Shown here one piece after another: positions 1-11,172 of a stretch of 22,989 nucleotides of DNA. Every line of letters begins with the position of its first letter. Position 1 is the first letter of the stretch. Position numbers and translations under genes: made by a program. The stretch covers positions 1 through 22,989 of the forward strand of contig JBNGIS010001957.1 of assembly GCA_049999725.1 (NCBI GenBank). The letters are read 5' to 3'. The notes beneath the pieces are model-generated. The model saw only the letters and a list, made by a program, of their open reading frames with translations, did no database searches and was not told where the DNA came from. This DNA comes from Haplomitrium mnioides. Its lineage: Eukaryota > Marchantiophyta > Haplomitriopsida > Calobryales.

Positions 1-121
1 TACGTACCGCATCTACAACAGCTATGCATGCATTGATATTGCTGATGAGCTGCGGCTTGCCCTGTGAAGTGTCTGTGCCCTCCCTCAGTAATATAATATA
101 CGGTTGCAGCATGGTGGACAT
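1..121 (-). CDS. CCT7: T-complex protein 1 subunit eta (CCT7), first coding exon, partial
   Basis: CCT eta is one of eight paralogous subunits of the cytosolic CCT/TRiC chaperonin, which folds actin, tubulin and other proteins in an ATP-driven chamber. Reading the minus strand from ATG at 121-119 gives 40 codons up to the window edge. The residues match the CCT7 N-terminus: a short Met-rich start, then [20 protein letters not shown], then [12 protein letters not shown]; in the family the ATP-binding TTLGPRGMDK motif follows, and the reading ends exactly before it. The phrase LLKEGTD-S/T-QG near residues 11-21 is typical of the eta subunit rather than the other CCT subunits. The start is well bounded: an in-frame TAA lies at 169-167. 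A second in-frame ATG at 112-110 (Met4) is possible, but the upstream Met matches the usual plant N-terminal length. The remaining ~520 residues lie outside the window. No lesion is visible, but a gene fragment or retrocopy cannot be excluded from 40 codons. Confidence 0.85.
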   Translation of the reverse strand, partial: MSTMLQPYIILLREGTDTSQGKPQLISNINACIAVVDAVR

Positions 122-169
122 GATGCTATGAACGTGCGCAAGAACCTCAGGAGACGACGACTTCCCTTA

Positions 170-200
170 CTACAAGAAGAGGAGTAAAAGATGAAAACTC
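170..200 (-). other. Possible 3' splice site of a 5' UTR intron
   Basis: On the minus strand a pyrimidine-rich run of about 25 bases ends in CTTGTAG, with the AG at 171-170, 49 bases before the CCT7 ATG. This fits a plant intron acceptor. No donor was identified with confidence, so the intron is a suggestion only; without it the same stretch is simply pyrimidine-rich leader. Confidence 0.3.
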
Positions 201-696
201 GAAGATGAGCCCTCCTTTTCTGCAACTTCCTTAGCGATTTCAGCTTCAGAAGGTTGAACACCAGTGCCTTCCAATGCATTCATCACACCAAGACCAAGCA
301 CAACAACACTCCACCTGTTCTTCCTCCATCGAATGGAGCAGAACTGAACCAATCGTCTTGCTCTTCCTTCATCGATCCTTTCTTTAGACAGGTGTCCACT
401 TTCGGATCCGGCTCCAACAACCAATACATAATCTCATGATGCCATTTAACGCTCGTCTGATGTTACATCGTTGTCCTCCCAACGTCGGTTGTTCTTCGCA
501 CCATATTTGAAAAGAATGCTTTTTCTATTCGGCCTCCTTCTTGCATGCTATTGTTGATAGAGGCTCTTCATCCCAACATTACGAAAATCTTCCTCCTTCC
601 TTCTTTGGCAGCCACAAAAATCAAGCTTATTTTCTTGGGCGGCGCTCCACCAGCCTTCAACAAGAAACTCATTTTTTCCACATGCGGCGCCTCACG

Positions 697-711
697 AACC
701 CTATTTAAATC
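697..711 (-). promoter_or_regulatory. TATA-like box with adjoining AACCCTA motif (candidate CCT7 core promoter)
   Basis: The minus strand reads ATTTAAATAGGGTT here. ATTTAAATA is a TATA-like element. The other strand carries AACCCTA, which resembles the plant telo-box found near promoters of translation and growth genes. It sits about 580 bp upstream of the CCT7 ATG, which would need a long leader or a 5' UTR intron. Sequence-motif evidence only. Confidence 0.3.
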
Positions 712-975
712 ACGCATGCTCCAGGTAACATGTTCTACCATCCTTCTTGGCCTCCTCACGGGGAATTAGGAAATCTTAATTAAAACTGAAATTCTGAAAA
801 ACTCCTATTTGTTGCCTCGGAAGCATAATCTGCATTTCCCACCTGAACTTGCTGATTGTCATATTTTTCTTTCCTTGGCACGCTCCAAACACTGACATAA
901 TGGTACTTCTCTGTGGTCAAAAGACGCCCTTTTGTTGTTCAATGATGAATCTGCTCGTCCTTGTGCTCCACTACA

Positions 976-3900
976 AGCTCTTTTAGAAGCTTCTTAAATC
1001 ACCTACCTCGTGACCTAACACTTCTTTATACACACTAACTCGAAACTGTTAACGTTTTTAGAAGCTTCTTCATTTGCACTGACTCAAACTTTTACCTTTC
1101 TAAAATGCTTCTTCATACGCAGTGATTCGAAATTATTAACTTTCTTGGAAGCTTCTTTATCTGTAGTGATTTGAAACTTTTAACTATCCAAAAAGCTTCT
1201 TCATATGCATTGATTTGAAATTATTAACTTTTTTAGAAGCTTGAACCTATAAACTTTTTTCAAAGCATCCTCATGTGCACTTATTCGAAACTATTAACTT
1301 TCTTAGAAGCTTCTTCATATGCATCAATTCAAAGCTATTTTACTTTCTTTGAAGCTCAAAACTATTAACTTTCCAAGAAGCTTATTAACTTTCAAAGAGG
1401 CTTGTTCATACGTACTGACTCAAAACTATTATTTTTCTTAGAAACTTCTTCATTCGCATTGATTTGAAGCTTGTAACCTTCTTGGAAACTTCTTCATAGG
1501 CACTAACTCGAGACTATTAACTTTCTTAGAAGTTTCTTAATACGCAATGTTTTGAAACTATTACCTACCTTAGAAGCTTCTTTGTACGCATTGATTCGAA
1601 ACTGCTATTTTTTCTTAAAAGCTTTTTTATATGCACTCATTCAAAACTATTAACTTTCTTAGAAGCTTCTTCATATGCAATGATTCAAATCTATTAACTT
1701 TCTTAGAAGCTTCTTCATAAGCACTGATTCAAAACCATTAACTTTCTTATAAGCTTTTTCATACTCATCAATTTGAAGTCATTAACTTTCTTAGAAACTT
1801 TTTCATATGCATAGATTCAAAACTACTAACTTTCTTAGAAGCTTCTTGATATGCACAGATATGAAGCTATTAACATTTCAAGAAGCTTCTTCATACGCAC
1901 TGATTCGAAACAATTAGCTTTCTTGAAGGTTCTTCATACGTACCATTTCCAAACTATTTTCTTTTTTAGAAGCTTCTTCATATGCACTTACTCAAAACTA
2001 TCAACCTTTTTAGAAGCTTCTTTATACTTACTGATTCAAAATTATTAACTTTCTTAGAAGCTTTTTCATATACACAATTTCAAAAATATTAATTTTCCTA
2101 GAAGCTTGTTCATATGGATTGTTTCAAAACTATTAACTTTCTTAGAAGCTTGTAACTGTTAACTTTCTTAGAAGCTTCTTTATGTGCGTTGATTGGAAAC
2201 TATTAACTTTTGTAGAAGCTTTTTACGTATAGATTCAAAACTATTAACGTTCTTAAAAGCTTCTTCATACACACTTATTCAAAACTATTAATTTTTTTTA
2301 AGCTTCTTCATTTGTAGTGATTCAAAACTATTAACTTCCTTAGAAGCTTCTTGATAAACACTGATTTGAAACTACTGACTTTCTTACGAGCTTCTTCATC
2401 TACACCGATTTGAAATTGTTAACTATCTTAGAAGCTTTTTTATATGCATTGATTCAAAACTATTGACTTTCTTAGAAGCTTGAAACTATTGGTTTTTTTC
2501 AAAGCTTCTTCATATGCAGTGATTCAAAACTGCTAGCTTTCTTAGAAGCTTCTTCATAGGCATTGATTTGAAACTTTAACTTTCGTATAATCTTTTTCCA
2601 ATGCACTAATTGGAAACTATTAGTTTTTTAGGAGGCTTCTTGAAACATATTGAATCAAAACTATTAACTTTCTTAGAAGCTTCTTCATGTGCATTGATTC
2701 AAAACTATTAACTTATTTGAAACTGCTAACTTTTATAGAAGCTTCTACATAGGAACTGATTCAGAACTATCAACTTTTTTATAAGCTTCTTCTTACGCAC
2801 AGACTTGAAACTATTTACTTTTGGAGAAGCTTCTTCATACGCAATGATTTGAAACTATTAACTTTCTTAGAAGCTTCTTCATATGCACTCATTGATTTCT
2901 ATTAATTGTCTCAAAAGCTTGTTCATAAGCACTAATTCGAAACTATTTACTTTGTTAGAAGCTTTGTCATATGCACAGATTCAAAACCATTAACTATTAA
3001 CTCTTCAAAGCTTTTGAAAATGCTTGAATTCAAAACTATTTACTTTCATAAAAAACTCTTGATATGCAGAGATACGAACTACTAGCTTTATTAAAAGTTT
3101 TTTCATATGCACTAGTTTGAAACTACTAACTTTCTTAGAAGCTTCTTCATAGGCATAGATTTGAAACTATTAACTTTTTTAGAATCTTCTTCATACACAC
3201 TCATTCAAAACTATTAACTATTTAGAAGATTCTTCATGCCTAGTGATTGAAAAACTGCTAACTTTCTTAGAAGCTTCATCATACGCACCTATTCAAAACT
3301 TTTTTTTTTTGAAGTTTCTTCATTTGCACTTATTCAAAACTATTAACTTCCTTAGAAGGTTCTTGATAGACACTAATTTAAAACTACTGACTTTCTTACA
3401 AGCTTCCTTATTTGCACCGATTCAAAAGTGTTAACTGCCTTAGAAGCTTCTTCACATGCATTGATTGGAAACTATTGACTTTCTTAGAAGCTTGAAACTA
3501 TTGTTTTTCTTCGAAGATTCTTCATATGCAGTGATTGAAAATTGCTAGCTTTCTTAGAAGCTTCTTAATATGCAAAGATTCGAAACTATTAACTTTCTTT
3601 AAAGCTCGAGACTATTAACTTTCCTAGAAGCTTCTTTATATGCACTGATTCAAAACTTTTAACCTTTGTGAAAGCTTTTTCCAACGCACTAATTTGAAAC
3701 TATTAGTTTTTTGGGAGGTTTCTTCAAAAGTATTGAATCAAAACTATTAATTATCTTATAGGCTTTTCCATATGTACTGATTCAAAACTATTAACTTTCT
3801 TAGAAGCTTCCTCATGCGTACTAATTCCAAACCATTAACTTTTCTAGAAGCCTCTTCATGCACACCGAATCAAAACCATTAACTTTCTCAAAAGCTTCTT

Positions 3901-6900
3901 CATACGCACTAATTTGAATATATGAACTTAATTTAAAGCTTATGCATGCACAAAAATTTAAAGCTATTAACCTTCTTTGAAGCTTCTTCATACACACTAA
4001 TTCAAAGCTATTAATTTCCTTTGCAGCTTTTTCATACACATTAATTCGAAAGAGTTAACTTTCTTAGAAGCTTGCTCATATGCATTGTTTTAAAACTATT
4101 AACTTTCTTGGAAGCTTGAAACTGTAAACTTTCCTAGAAGGAAATGCACTAATAAAAAAGTGCTAACTTTCTTTAAGGGTTCTTCATATACGTTGATTTG
4201 AAACTATTAACTTTCTTTGAAGTTTGAAAGTATTTAGAGCTTCTTCATATGCATCAATTCAAAACTACTAGGTTTCTAAGAATTTTCTTCATACACATTG
4301 ATTCAAAACTGCTAACTTTCTTAGACCCTTCTTCATATGCATTGATTTGAAACTATTAGCCTTCTTAGAAGCTTTTTCATACACACTCATTCAAAACTAT
4401 TAACTTTCTTAGAAACTTCTTCAAATGCACTGATTCAAATGTATCAACTTTCTCAGAAGTTGTTTCATAAGCACTCATTCAAAACTCATGTAAAACTATT
4501 GACTTTCTTATAAGCTTCATCATATGCACCAATTTAAAACTACTAACTATCTTGGAAGCTTCTTCATATGCACAAATTTGAAACTATTGGTTTTCTTAGA
4601 AGCTTCTTGATATCCTTAGATACCAAACTAATAAGTTTCTTGGAAGCTTCTTCATATGCACTTATTTGAAACTATTAACTTTCTTAGAAGCTCAGTCATA
4701 AGCATATATTCAAACCTATTCACTATTTTAGAAGCTTCTTTATACACATTTATTTGAAAATGTTCACTTTCTTAGAAGCTTCTTCATACACACTAATTCG
4801 ACACTATTAACTTCCTTTAAAGGTTCTTCATACGCACTAATTCAAAACCATTTGCTTTTTTTGGAGCTTCCTCACTTGCATTGTTTCAAAACTATTACCT
4901 TTTTAAAAAGCTTCTTCATACGCACTAATTTGAAACTATTAACTTTCTTATAAGCTTCTTCATCTGCATTGATTTGAAACTGTTAATTGTCTGAAAAGCT
5001 TTTTTGTATACATTGATTTGAAATTATTAACTTTCTTAGAAGCTTTAACCTATTGACTTTTTTGAAGCTTCCTCATATAAACTGATTCAAAACTCTTAAC
5101 TTTCTTAGAAGCTTCATCACATGCATTGATTCAAAACTGTCAACTTTCTTTGAAGCTCAAAACTATCAACTTTCTTAGAAGCTTCTTCATATGCACTGAT
5201 TCAAAATTTGTAACTTTTCTAGAGGCTTCTTCATGCTCACTGATTTGAAACTAGTAAATTTTCTAGAAGCTTGTTAATACTCAATGATTTTAACCTATTA
5301 ACTTTTTGAGAAGCTTCTTCATTCAAATTGATTTGAAGATATTATCTTTCTTAGAAGTTTCTTTATACACACCAAACTATTAACTTTCTTAGAAGCTTCT
5401 TCATGTTCACAAATTAAAAACTATTAACTTTCTTAGAAGCTTCTTGATATGCACAAATACAAAACAATTAGCTTTCTTGCAAGCTTCTTCATATGCACTG
5501 ATTTGAAACTACTAACTTTCTTAGAAGCTTTTTCAGGTGCACTGATTCGAAACTATTAAGTTACTGAGAAGCCTCTTCACATGCACTCATTTAATACTAT
5601 TAACTTTCTTAGAAGCTTCTTCATACGCATTGACTTGAAACTAAAAGCTTTCCTAGAAGTTTTTTCATACACACTCATATAAAACTATTTTCTTTCTTGC
5701 AAGCTACCTCAAATGCTCTAATTCAAATCTATAAACTTTTTGAGAAGCACTTTCATAAGCATTGATTCAAAACTATTAATTTTCTTGGAAGTTTCTTCAT
5801 ACACACATATTCAAAACTACTAACTTTCTTAGAAACTTCTTCATTTGCACTGATTCAAAACTATTAACTATCTTAGAAGCTTCTTTGTATGCCCAGATTA
5901 GAAACTATTAGTTTTCTTAAAATCTTCTTGACATCCACACATACAAAACTATTAAGTTTCTTAGAAGTGTCTTCATATGCACTAACTCAAAACTATTAAC
6001 TTTGTTTGAAGCATTTTCATAGGCACATATTCAAAACTAATGACTTTCTTAGAAGCTTCTTCACATGATCTAATTCGAAACTATTAACTTTCTTATAAGC
6101 TTCTTCATATGAATTGATTTGAAACAATTAACTTTCTTAGAAGCTTCTTCATATGCACTAATTCCAAACTATTAACTTTCTTTGAAGCTTCTTCATACAC
6201 ACTAATTTGAAGCTATTAATGTTTTTAGAAGCTTCTTCATTTGCATTGGCTCAAAACTACTACCTTTCCAAAAGGCTTCTTCATACGCACTGATTCAAAA
6301 CTATTTACTTTCTTAGAACCTTCTTCATTTGCACTGATTTGAAATTGTTAACAATCCTAAAAGCTTCTTCATATGCATGGACTTGAAATTGTTAGCTTTT
6401 TAGAAGCTAAAACCGATTGACAATTTTCAAAGCTTCCTCATATACACTAATTCGAAACTACAAACTTTCTTAGAGGCTTCTTCATTTGCATTGATTCAAA
6501 ACTATTAACTTTCCTTGAAGCTTCTTCATACACATTGATTCCAAATTATTAACTTTTCTAGAAGCTTCTTCATACGCACTTATTCAAAACTATTAACTTT
6601 CTTAGAAGCTTCTTAATACGCTTTAATTCAAAACTATTAACTTTTTTAGAAGTTTTTTTGTACGCATTGATTTGAAACTGTTACCTTTCTTTGAAGATTT
6701 TTCATGCATACTCATTCACAACTATTAACTTTCTTAGAAGCTTCTTCATATATAGTGATTCAAATCTATCAACTTTCTGAGAAGCTTCTTCATAATCCCT
6801 TTTTTGAAACTATAAAATATCTTAGAAGCTTCTTCATACACATAGACTTGAAACTATTAACTTTCTAAAAAGCTTCTACATACGCACTAATTCCAAACTA

Positions 6901-7797
6901 TTGACTTTCTAAGAAGCTATTTCATATGCTCAGATTGGAAACTATTAACCTTCTTAGAAGCTTCTTGATATGCACAGATACGAAACTACTAAGTTTCTTA
7001 GAAACTTCTCTTTTTGCATTGATTTGAAACTATTAACTTTTTTAGAAGCTTCTCCATAAGCACATATTCAAAACTATCAACTTTCTTAGAAGCTTCTCCA
7101 TTCGCACTAGTTCAAAAATTTTAACTTTCTTTGAAGCTTCTTCATACCTTGTGATTTGAAACGATTAACTTTCTTAGAATTTTCTTCATACGTACTAATT
7201 TGAAACTATATACTTTCTAAGAAACTTCTTCATACACACTGATTTGAAACTATTTACTTTCTTAGAAGCTTGTTCATACACACTAATTCAAAACTATTTA
7301 CTTTTTATAAGCTTCTTCATACGCACTGACTCAATACTATCAACTTTCTTAAAAGCTTCTTCATGCACATTGATTTAAAACTATTAACTTTCTTCAAAGA
7401 TTTTTTATATGCACAATTTCAAAACTATTGACTTCCTTGGAAATTTTTTCACTCATAAGAAACTGTTAACTTTCTTACAAGATTCTTCATATGCATTGAT
7501 TAGAAACTATTAACATTCTTTGAAGTTCGAAAGCATTAACTTTCTTTTAAGCTTCTTGATATGCAATGATTCGCAACTATTAACTATCTGAGAGGCTTTT
7601 TCATGTGTACTAATTTGAAACTACTAACTTTCATAGAATCTTTTTCATACGCACTCATTTTAAACTATTAATGTTCTTATAAGCTTATTCATAGACACTG
7701 ATTCAAAATTATTTACTTTCTTACAAGCTTCTTCATACGCAGTGATTCGAAACTATTAACTTTCTTGCAACATTCTGCATCTAAAATGATTCAATAT
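976..7797. repeat. Satellite array A: 44-bp HindIII-type tandem repeat, ~155 units
   Basis: Consecutive monomers repeat every 44 bp (for example AGAAGCTTCT starting at 1661, 1705 and, mutated, 1749). Conserved blocks are AACTATTAACTTTCTT, then the 10-bp perfect palindrome AGAAGCTTCT, then TTCATATGCACT and GATTCAAA or GATTCGAAA. Most monomers contain AAGCTT. Divergence between neighbours is commonly 10-25%, so the array is old or poorly homogenised, and the edge monomers (976-1040 and 7755-7797) are the most degraded. A shortened ~26-bp unit that lacks the TCATATGCACTGATTC part recurs. 44 is not a multiple of 3, so the short frames that cross it are chance. No centromeric or telomeric identity can be shown from the sequence. 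Confidence 0.95.
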
Positions 7798-8742
7798 TTT
7801 ATAAAGTAAAGTATTTTTGCTCAAGTAACTAGTAAAAATTTACAGAAGTGAAAAAGCTCTTGTAAACCGGAAGTTATAATCGGTCAAAGTTACAAACGTG
7901 GTCTACAGAAACGTCAAAATAGAGAGTATCTAAGGATTATATAATACCAATATTATTATATAAGTAGAGAGCTTACTTGATAAGCTTTCCAACAAGGTAT
8001 AGAACAAGAAAATTTACTAAGTATTAAGGACTTTACAGAGATTCTTCTAGAATAGACTAAAGAGGAGAAAAGTCAAATGTTTTCTTTGACTTATTCTTTG
8101 AGGGAATCTCAAAGTATCATCTTAGGAATTGTTTGTAGGGACAAATAGAAGGTAGAAAAGTCTTGGATCAATTGTTGAGATTTTTTGGCAAGAGAAGCTC
8201 CAAATGAGAAGCTTCTTCTTGAAGAAGAAAACAAAAGATGGAGTTACTTGAGGAGCACTTTTAGGATTTAATAATTAGGGAGATAATCAACATGTATTCT
8301 TTACCTATGGTGATAGAATATTTAGTTTTACTCCTAGTAATTATCTAGACTAGTATATAAGGAGGAGGAGAAGAGAGGAGATGAGCTTGAGTTAGTACTT
8401 GTTTTCATTTTAGACTTGAGACTTGAGAGTTGTGAGAAGCGTTTGGACGAGCTCTTGGAGGAGCTACTTTGGAGACTCATTAGAGGGCAAGCACTTGAGA
8501 AGTGGTATTTCATAGAGTGAGGAGCTTGTTGAGAGTTAGAAAGGTGAGAGCAAGAGTGTTTTGTGTGAGAACATTTGGAGTAAAGAGTGGAGAGTTTCAA
8601 TATATTTTGTATTGAGTACTTACGTTTGGTAGACTTTGTAGAATTTGTTGTCTTTGATGATTGCAACCACACTTCAACCCACCTCTTATATTCAATTTGC
8701 ACTCAACATAAAAGTCACATGAGGAGAAATCGACAAAGCCTT
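7798..8742 (+). mobile_element. Insert interrupting the satellite, LTR-like (possible solo LTR)
   Basis: About 0.95 kb of non-satellite DNA separates two blocks of the same 44-bp repeat. It has no believable coding frame (the 122-codon minus-strand frame at 8702-8334 is low-complexity Ser/Lys). It has a TATATAA box at 8354-8360, about 570 bp in, and a purine-rich then T-rich tail, which resembles the U3-R-U5 order of a solo LTR. One possible reading is TG at 7787 to CA at 8708 with TAAAA on both sides (7782-7786 and 8709-8713). However, the left end overlaps the satellite motif TGATTCAA and an AT-rich 5-mer can match by chance. No internal retrotransposon sequence is present. Confidence 0.4.
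8354..8360 (+). promoter_or_regulatory. TATA box of the LTR-like insert
   Basis: TATATAA followed by a purine-rich stretch (AGGAGGAGGAG). If the insert is an LTR, this would be its U3 promoter and would set the plus orientation. Confidence 0.35.
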
Positions 8743-11172
8743 TAGCTTCACAACACAAATACACAACTATCAACTTTCTTAGAAGCTTCTTGATATGCAT
8801 AGACACCAAACTATTAAGTTTCTTTGAAGCTTTTTCATATGGATAGATATGAAATTGTAAACGTTTTTAGAAGCTTCTTCATACTCACTAATTTGAAATT
8901 ACTACTGTTATGAAAGGCTTCTTCGTACACACTGATTTGAAACTATTGACTTTCTTAAAAGCATCTTCATATGCACTCATTCAAAACTATTAACTTTCAG
9001 AGAAGCTTCTTAATGCACACTTATTTGCAACTATTAGCTTTTCTAGAAGCTTCTTCATACTCACTAATTCAAAACTAATAACTTTCTTTGAAGCTTCTTC
9101 ATACATAGTGATTCGAAACTATTAACTTTCTTAGAAGCTTCTTCATAAGCATTGATTCAAAACTATTAACCTTTTTATAAGCTTCTTCATACACACTGAT
9201 TCGAAACTATTAGCTTCTTAATATGCACAATTTTGAAAAAGTTAACTTTCTGAGAAGCTTGTTCATATGCACTGTTTTAAAACTATTAACTTTCTTAAAA
9301 GCTTGAAACTATTAACTTTTATAGAAGCTTCTTCATATGCACTAATTCGAAACTATTAACTTTCATAAAAGCTTTTTTATATGCATTGTATCAAAACTGT
9401 GAACCATTTTTGAAGCTCGAAACTATTAAATTTCATAAAAGCTTCTTTATATACAGTGATTTGAAACTTTTAACATTCTGAGAAGCTTCTTTATATGCAT
9501 TGATTCGAAAACTATTTTATTTCCTATTGGCTTCTTCATATACAGTGATTCAAAATGTTTGACCTTTTTAGAAGCTTCTTCATATGTATTGATTTCAAAC
9601 TAATAAATTTCTTGAAGGCCTCTTCAAATGCATTGGCTCGAAATTATTAAATTTCTTGCAAGCTTCTTCATATGTACTCACTTGAAACTATTAATTTTCT
9701 TGGAGGCTTGTTCATATGCACTCATTCAAAACTATCTACTTTTTGAGAAGCTTCTTTATACATCTGTATTCGAAACTATAAACTTTCTTAGATTCAAGCT
9801 TCTTTATACGCACTAATTCAAAACAATTAACATTCTTTAAAGCTTCTTCACATGCACTCATTCAAAACTATTAACGTTTTTAGAAGCATCTTCATACTCA
9901 CTGATTCTAAACTATTAACTTTCTTAGAAGCTTTTTCATATGCACTGATTCGAAAGTGTTAACTATCATAGAAGTTCTTTGCATGCATTGATTCAAAACT
10001 ATTAACTCTCTTTGAAGCTTGAAGTTATTACCTTTCTAAGTGGCTTTCTGATATGCATTGGTTCGAAACTATTACTTTCTAACAATCTTCTTCACATGCA
10101 TATATTCAAAACTTTTTAACTTTCTTAGAAGCTTCTTCATACATAGTGATTCAAAACCAATAACTTTCTTAGAAGCTTCTTCATACACATTGATTCAAAA
10201 TTGTTAATTATTTTAGAAGCTCCTTCATATGCATTAATTCAAAAGTATTAACTTTCTTAGAAGCTTGAAATCATCAACTTACTTAGAAGCTTCTTCATGT
10301 GCACTGATTGGAAACTCTTAACTTTTTTAGAAGCTTGAAACTATCAACTTACTTAGAAGCTTCTTCATATGCATTGATTGGAAACTCTTAACTTTCTTAG
10401 AAGCTTGTTAATATGCGTTGATTCAAATTTACTTAGTTTCTTTGAAGCTTAAAACTATAAAGTTTCTTTGAAGCTTCTTCATACATAGTGATTCAAAACA
10501 ACTAATGCTTTTAGAAGCTCATACACACTAATTAGAAATTGTTGAAATTTCATAGAGGCTTCTTCATATGCAATGATTTGAAACTAATGATTTTCGAAGA
10601 AGCTTGAAACCATTAAATAGTTTAGAAACTTTTTCATTTGCATCGATTTGAAAGTGTTAACTTTTTCATAAGCTTCTTCATATGCATTCATTTGAAACTA
10701 TTAACTCTCTTTGAAGCTCGAAGCTATTAACTGTCCAAGAAGCTTTCTGATATGCACTGGCTCAAAACTATTTACTTTTTGAGAAGCTTCTTCACATGCA
10801 CCTTTTCAAAACCATTAACTTTCTTAGAAGCTTCTTCATATGCACTTATTCTAAACTATCGACATTCTAATAAGCTTCTTCATATGCTCTTATTTGAAAC
10901 TATTAACTTTTTTAGAAGCTTCTTCATACACACCGATTTAAAACTATTTGCTTTCTTATAGGTTTGTTCATATGCAGTGATTCCAAACTATTAACTTTCT
11001 TACAAGCTTCTTCATATGTACTGATTTGAAACTTTGTACTTTCTTAGAGGCTTCTTCAAATGCATTGATTCAAAATTGTCGACCTTTTGAGAATCTTCTT
11101 CATTTGCATTGATTTGAAACTATTAACTTTCTTGGAGATTTCTTCATGCACATAGATTCAAAACTATTGACT
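8743..11172. repeat. Satellite array B: same 44-bp repeat, ~55 units
   Basis: The repeat resumes with the same monomer, orientation and conserved blocks as array A, so both were probably one array before the insert at 7.8-8.7 kb. The 26-bp short unit occurs at about 9298, 9413, 10015, 10261, 10331, 10446, 10600 and 10720. The array stops abruptly in mid-monomer (AAACTATTGACT) at 11172, where a retrotransposon LTR begins. Confidence 0.95.
10261..10400. repeat. Recent 70-bp tandem duplication inside array B (26-bp + 44-bp unit)
   Basis: Two successive blocks, starting at AAGCTTG 10261 and 10331, share private variants (CAACTTACTTAGAAGC and GATTGGAAACTCTTAAC) not seen in other monomers. The unit is one short plus one full monomer. 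It is the most recent local duplication I could find in the array. Confidence 0.8.

Larger units (their letters stand above)
122..975 (-). promoter_or_regulatory. CCT7 5' UTR and upstream region
   Basis: This unique-looking 850-bp stretch lies between the CCT7 start codon and the satellite. No convincing coding region was found: the 84-codon frame on the minus strand at 424-170 has a Ser/Leu-rich tail over the pyrimidine-rich tract just upstream of the start and matches no family I recognise. The region most likely holds the 5' UTR, perhaps a UTR intron, and the promoter of the minus-strand gene. The part from about 780 to 975 is AT-rich with no feature I can name. Confidence 0.5.

Noticed and set aside
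170-424. 84-codon minus-strand frame upstream of CCT7
   Set aside because: It ends exactly in the pyrimidine-rich tract before the CCT7 start, its tail is low-complexity Ser/Leu, and no family is recognised; more likely leader or intron sequence.
8334-8702. 122-codon minus-strand frame in the insert between the satellite blocks
   Set aside because: Ser/Lys-rich low-complexity composition, antisense to a purine-rich LTR-like region.
1851-10961. Short frames of 62-72 codons with Leu/Phe-rich repeats such as LTFLEASSYA
   Set aside because: These are translations of the 44-bp satellite, which changes frame every unit; not genes.
976-11172. CRISPR array
   Set aside because: The 44-bp units are contiguous and diverged, without unique spacers, and the genome is a plant's.
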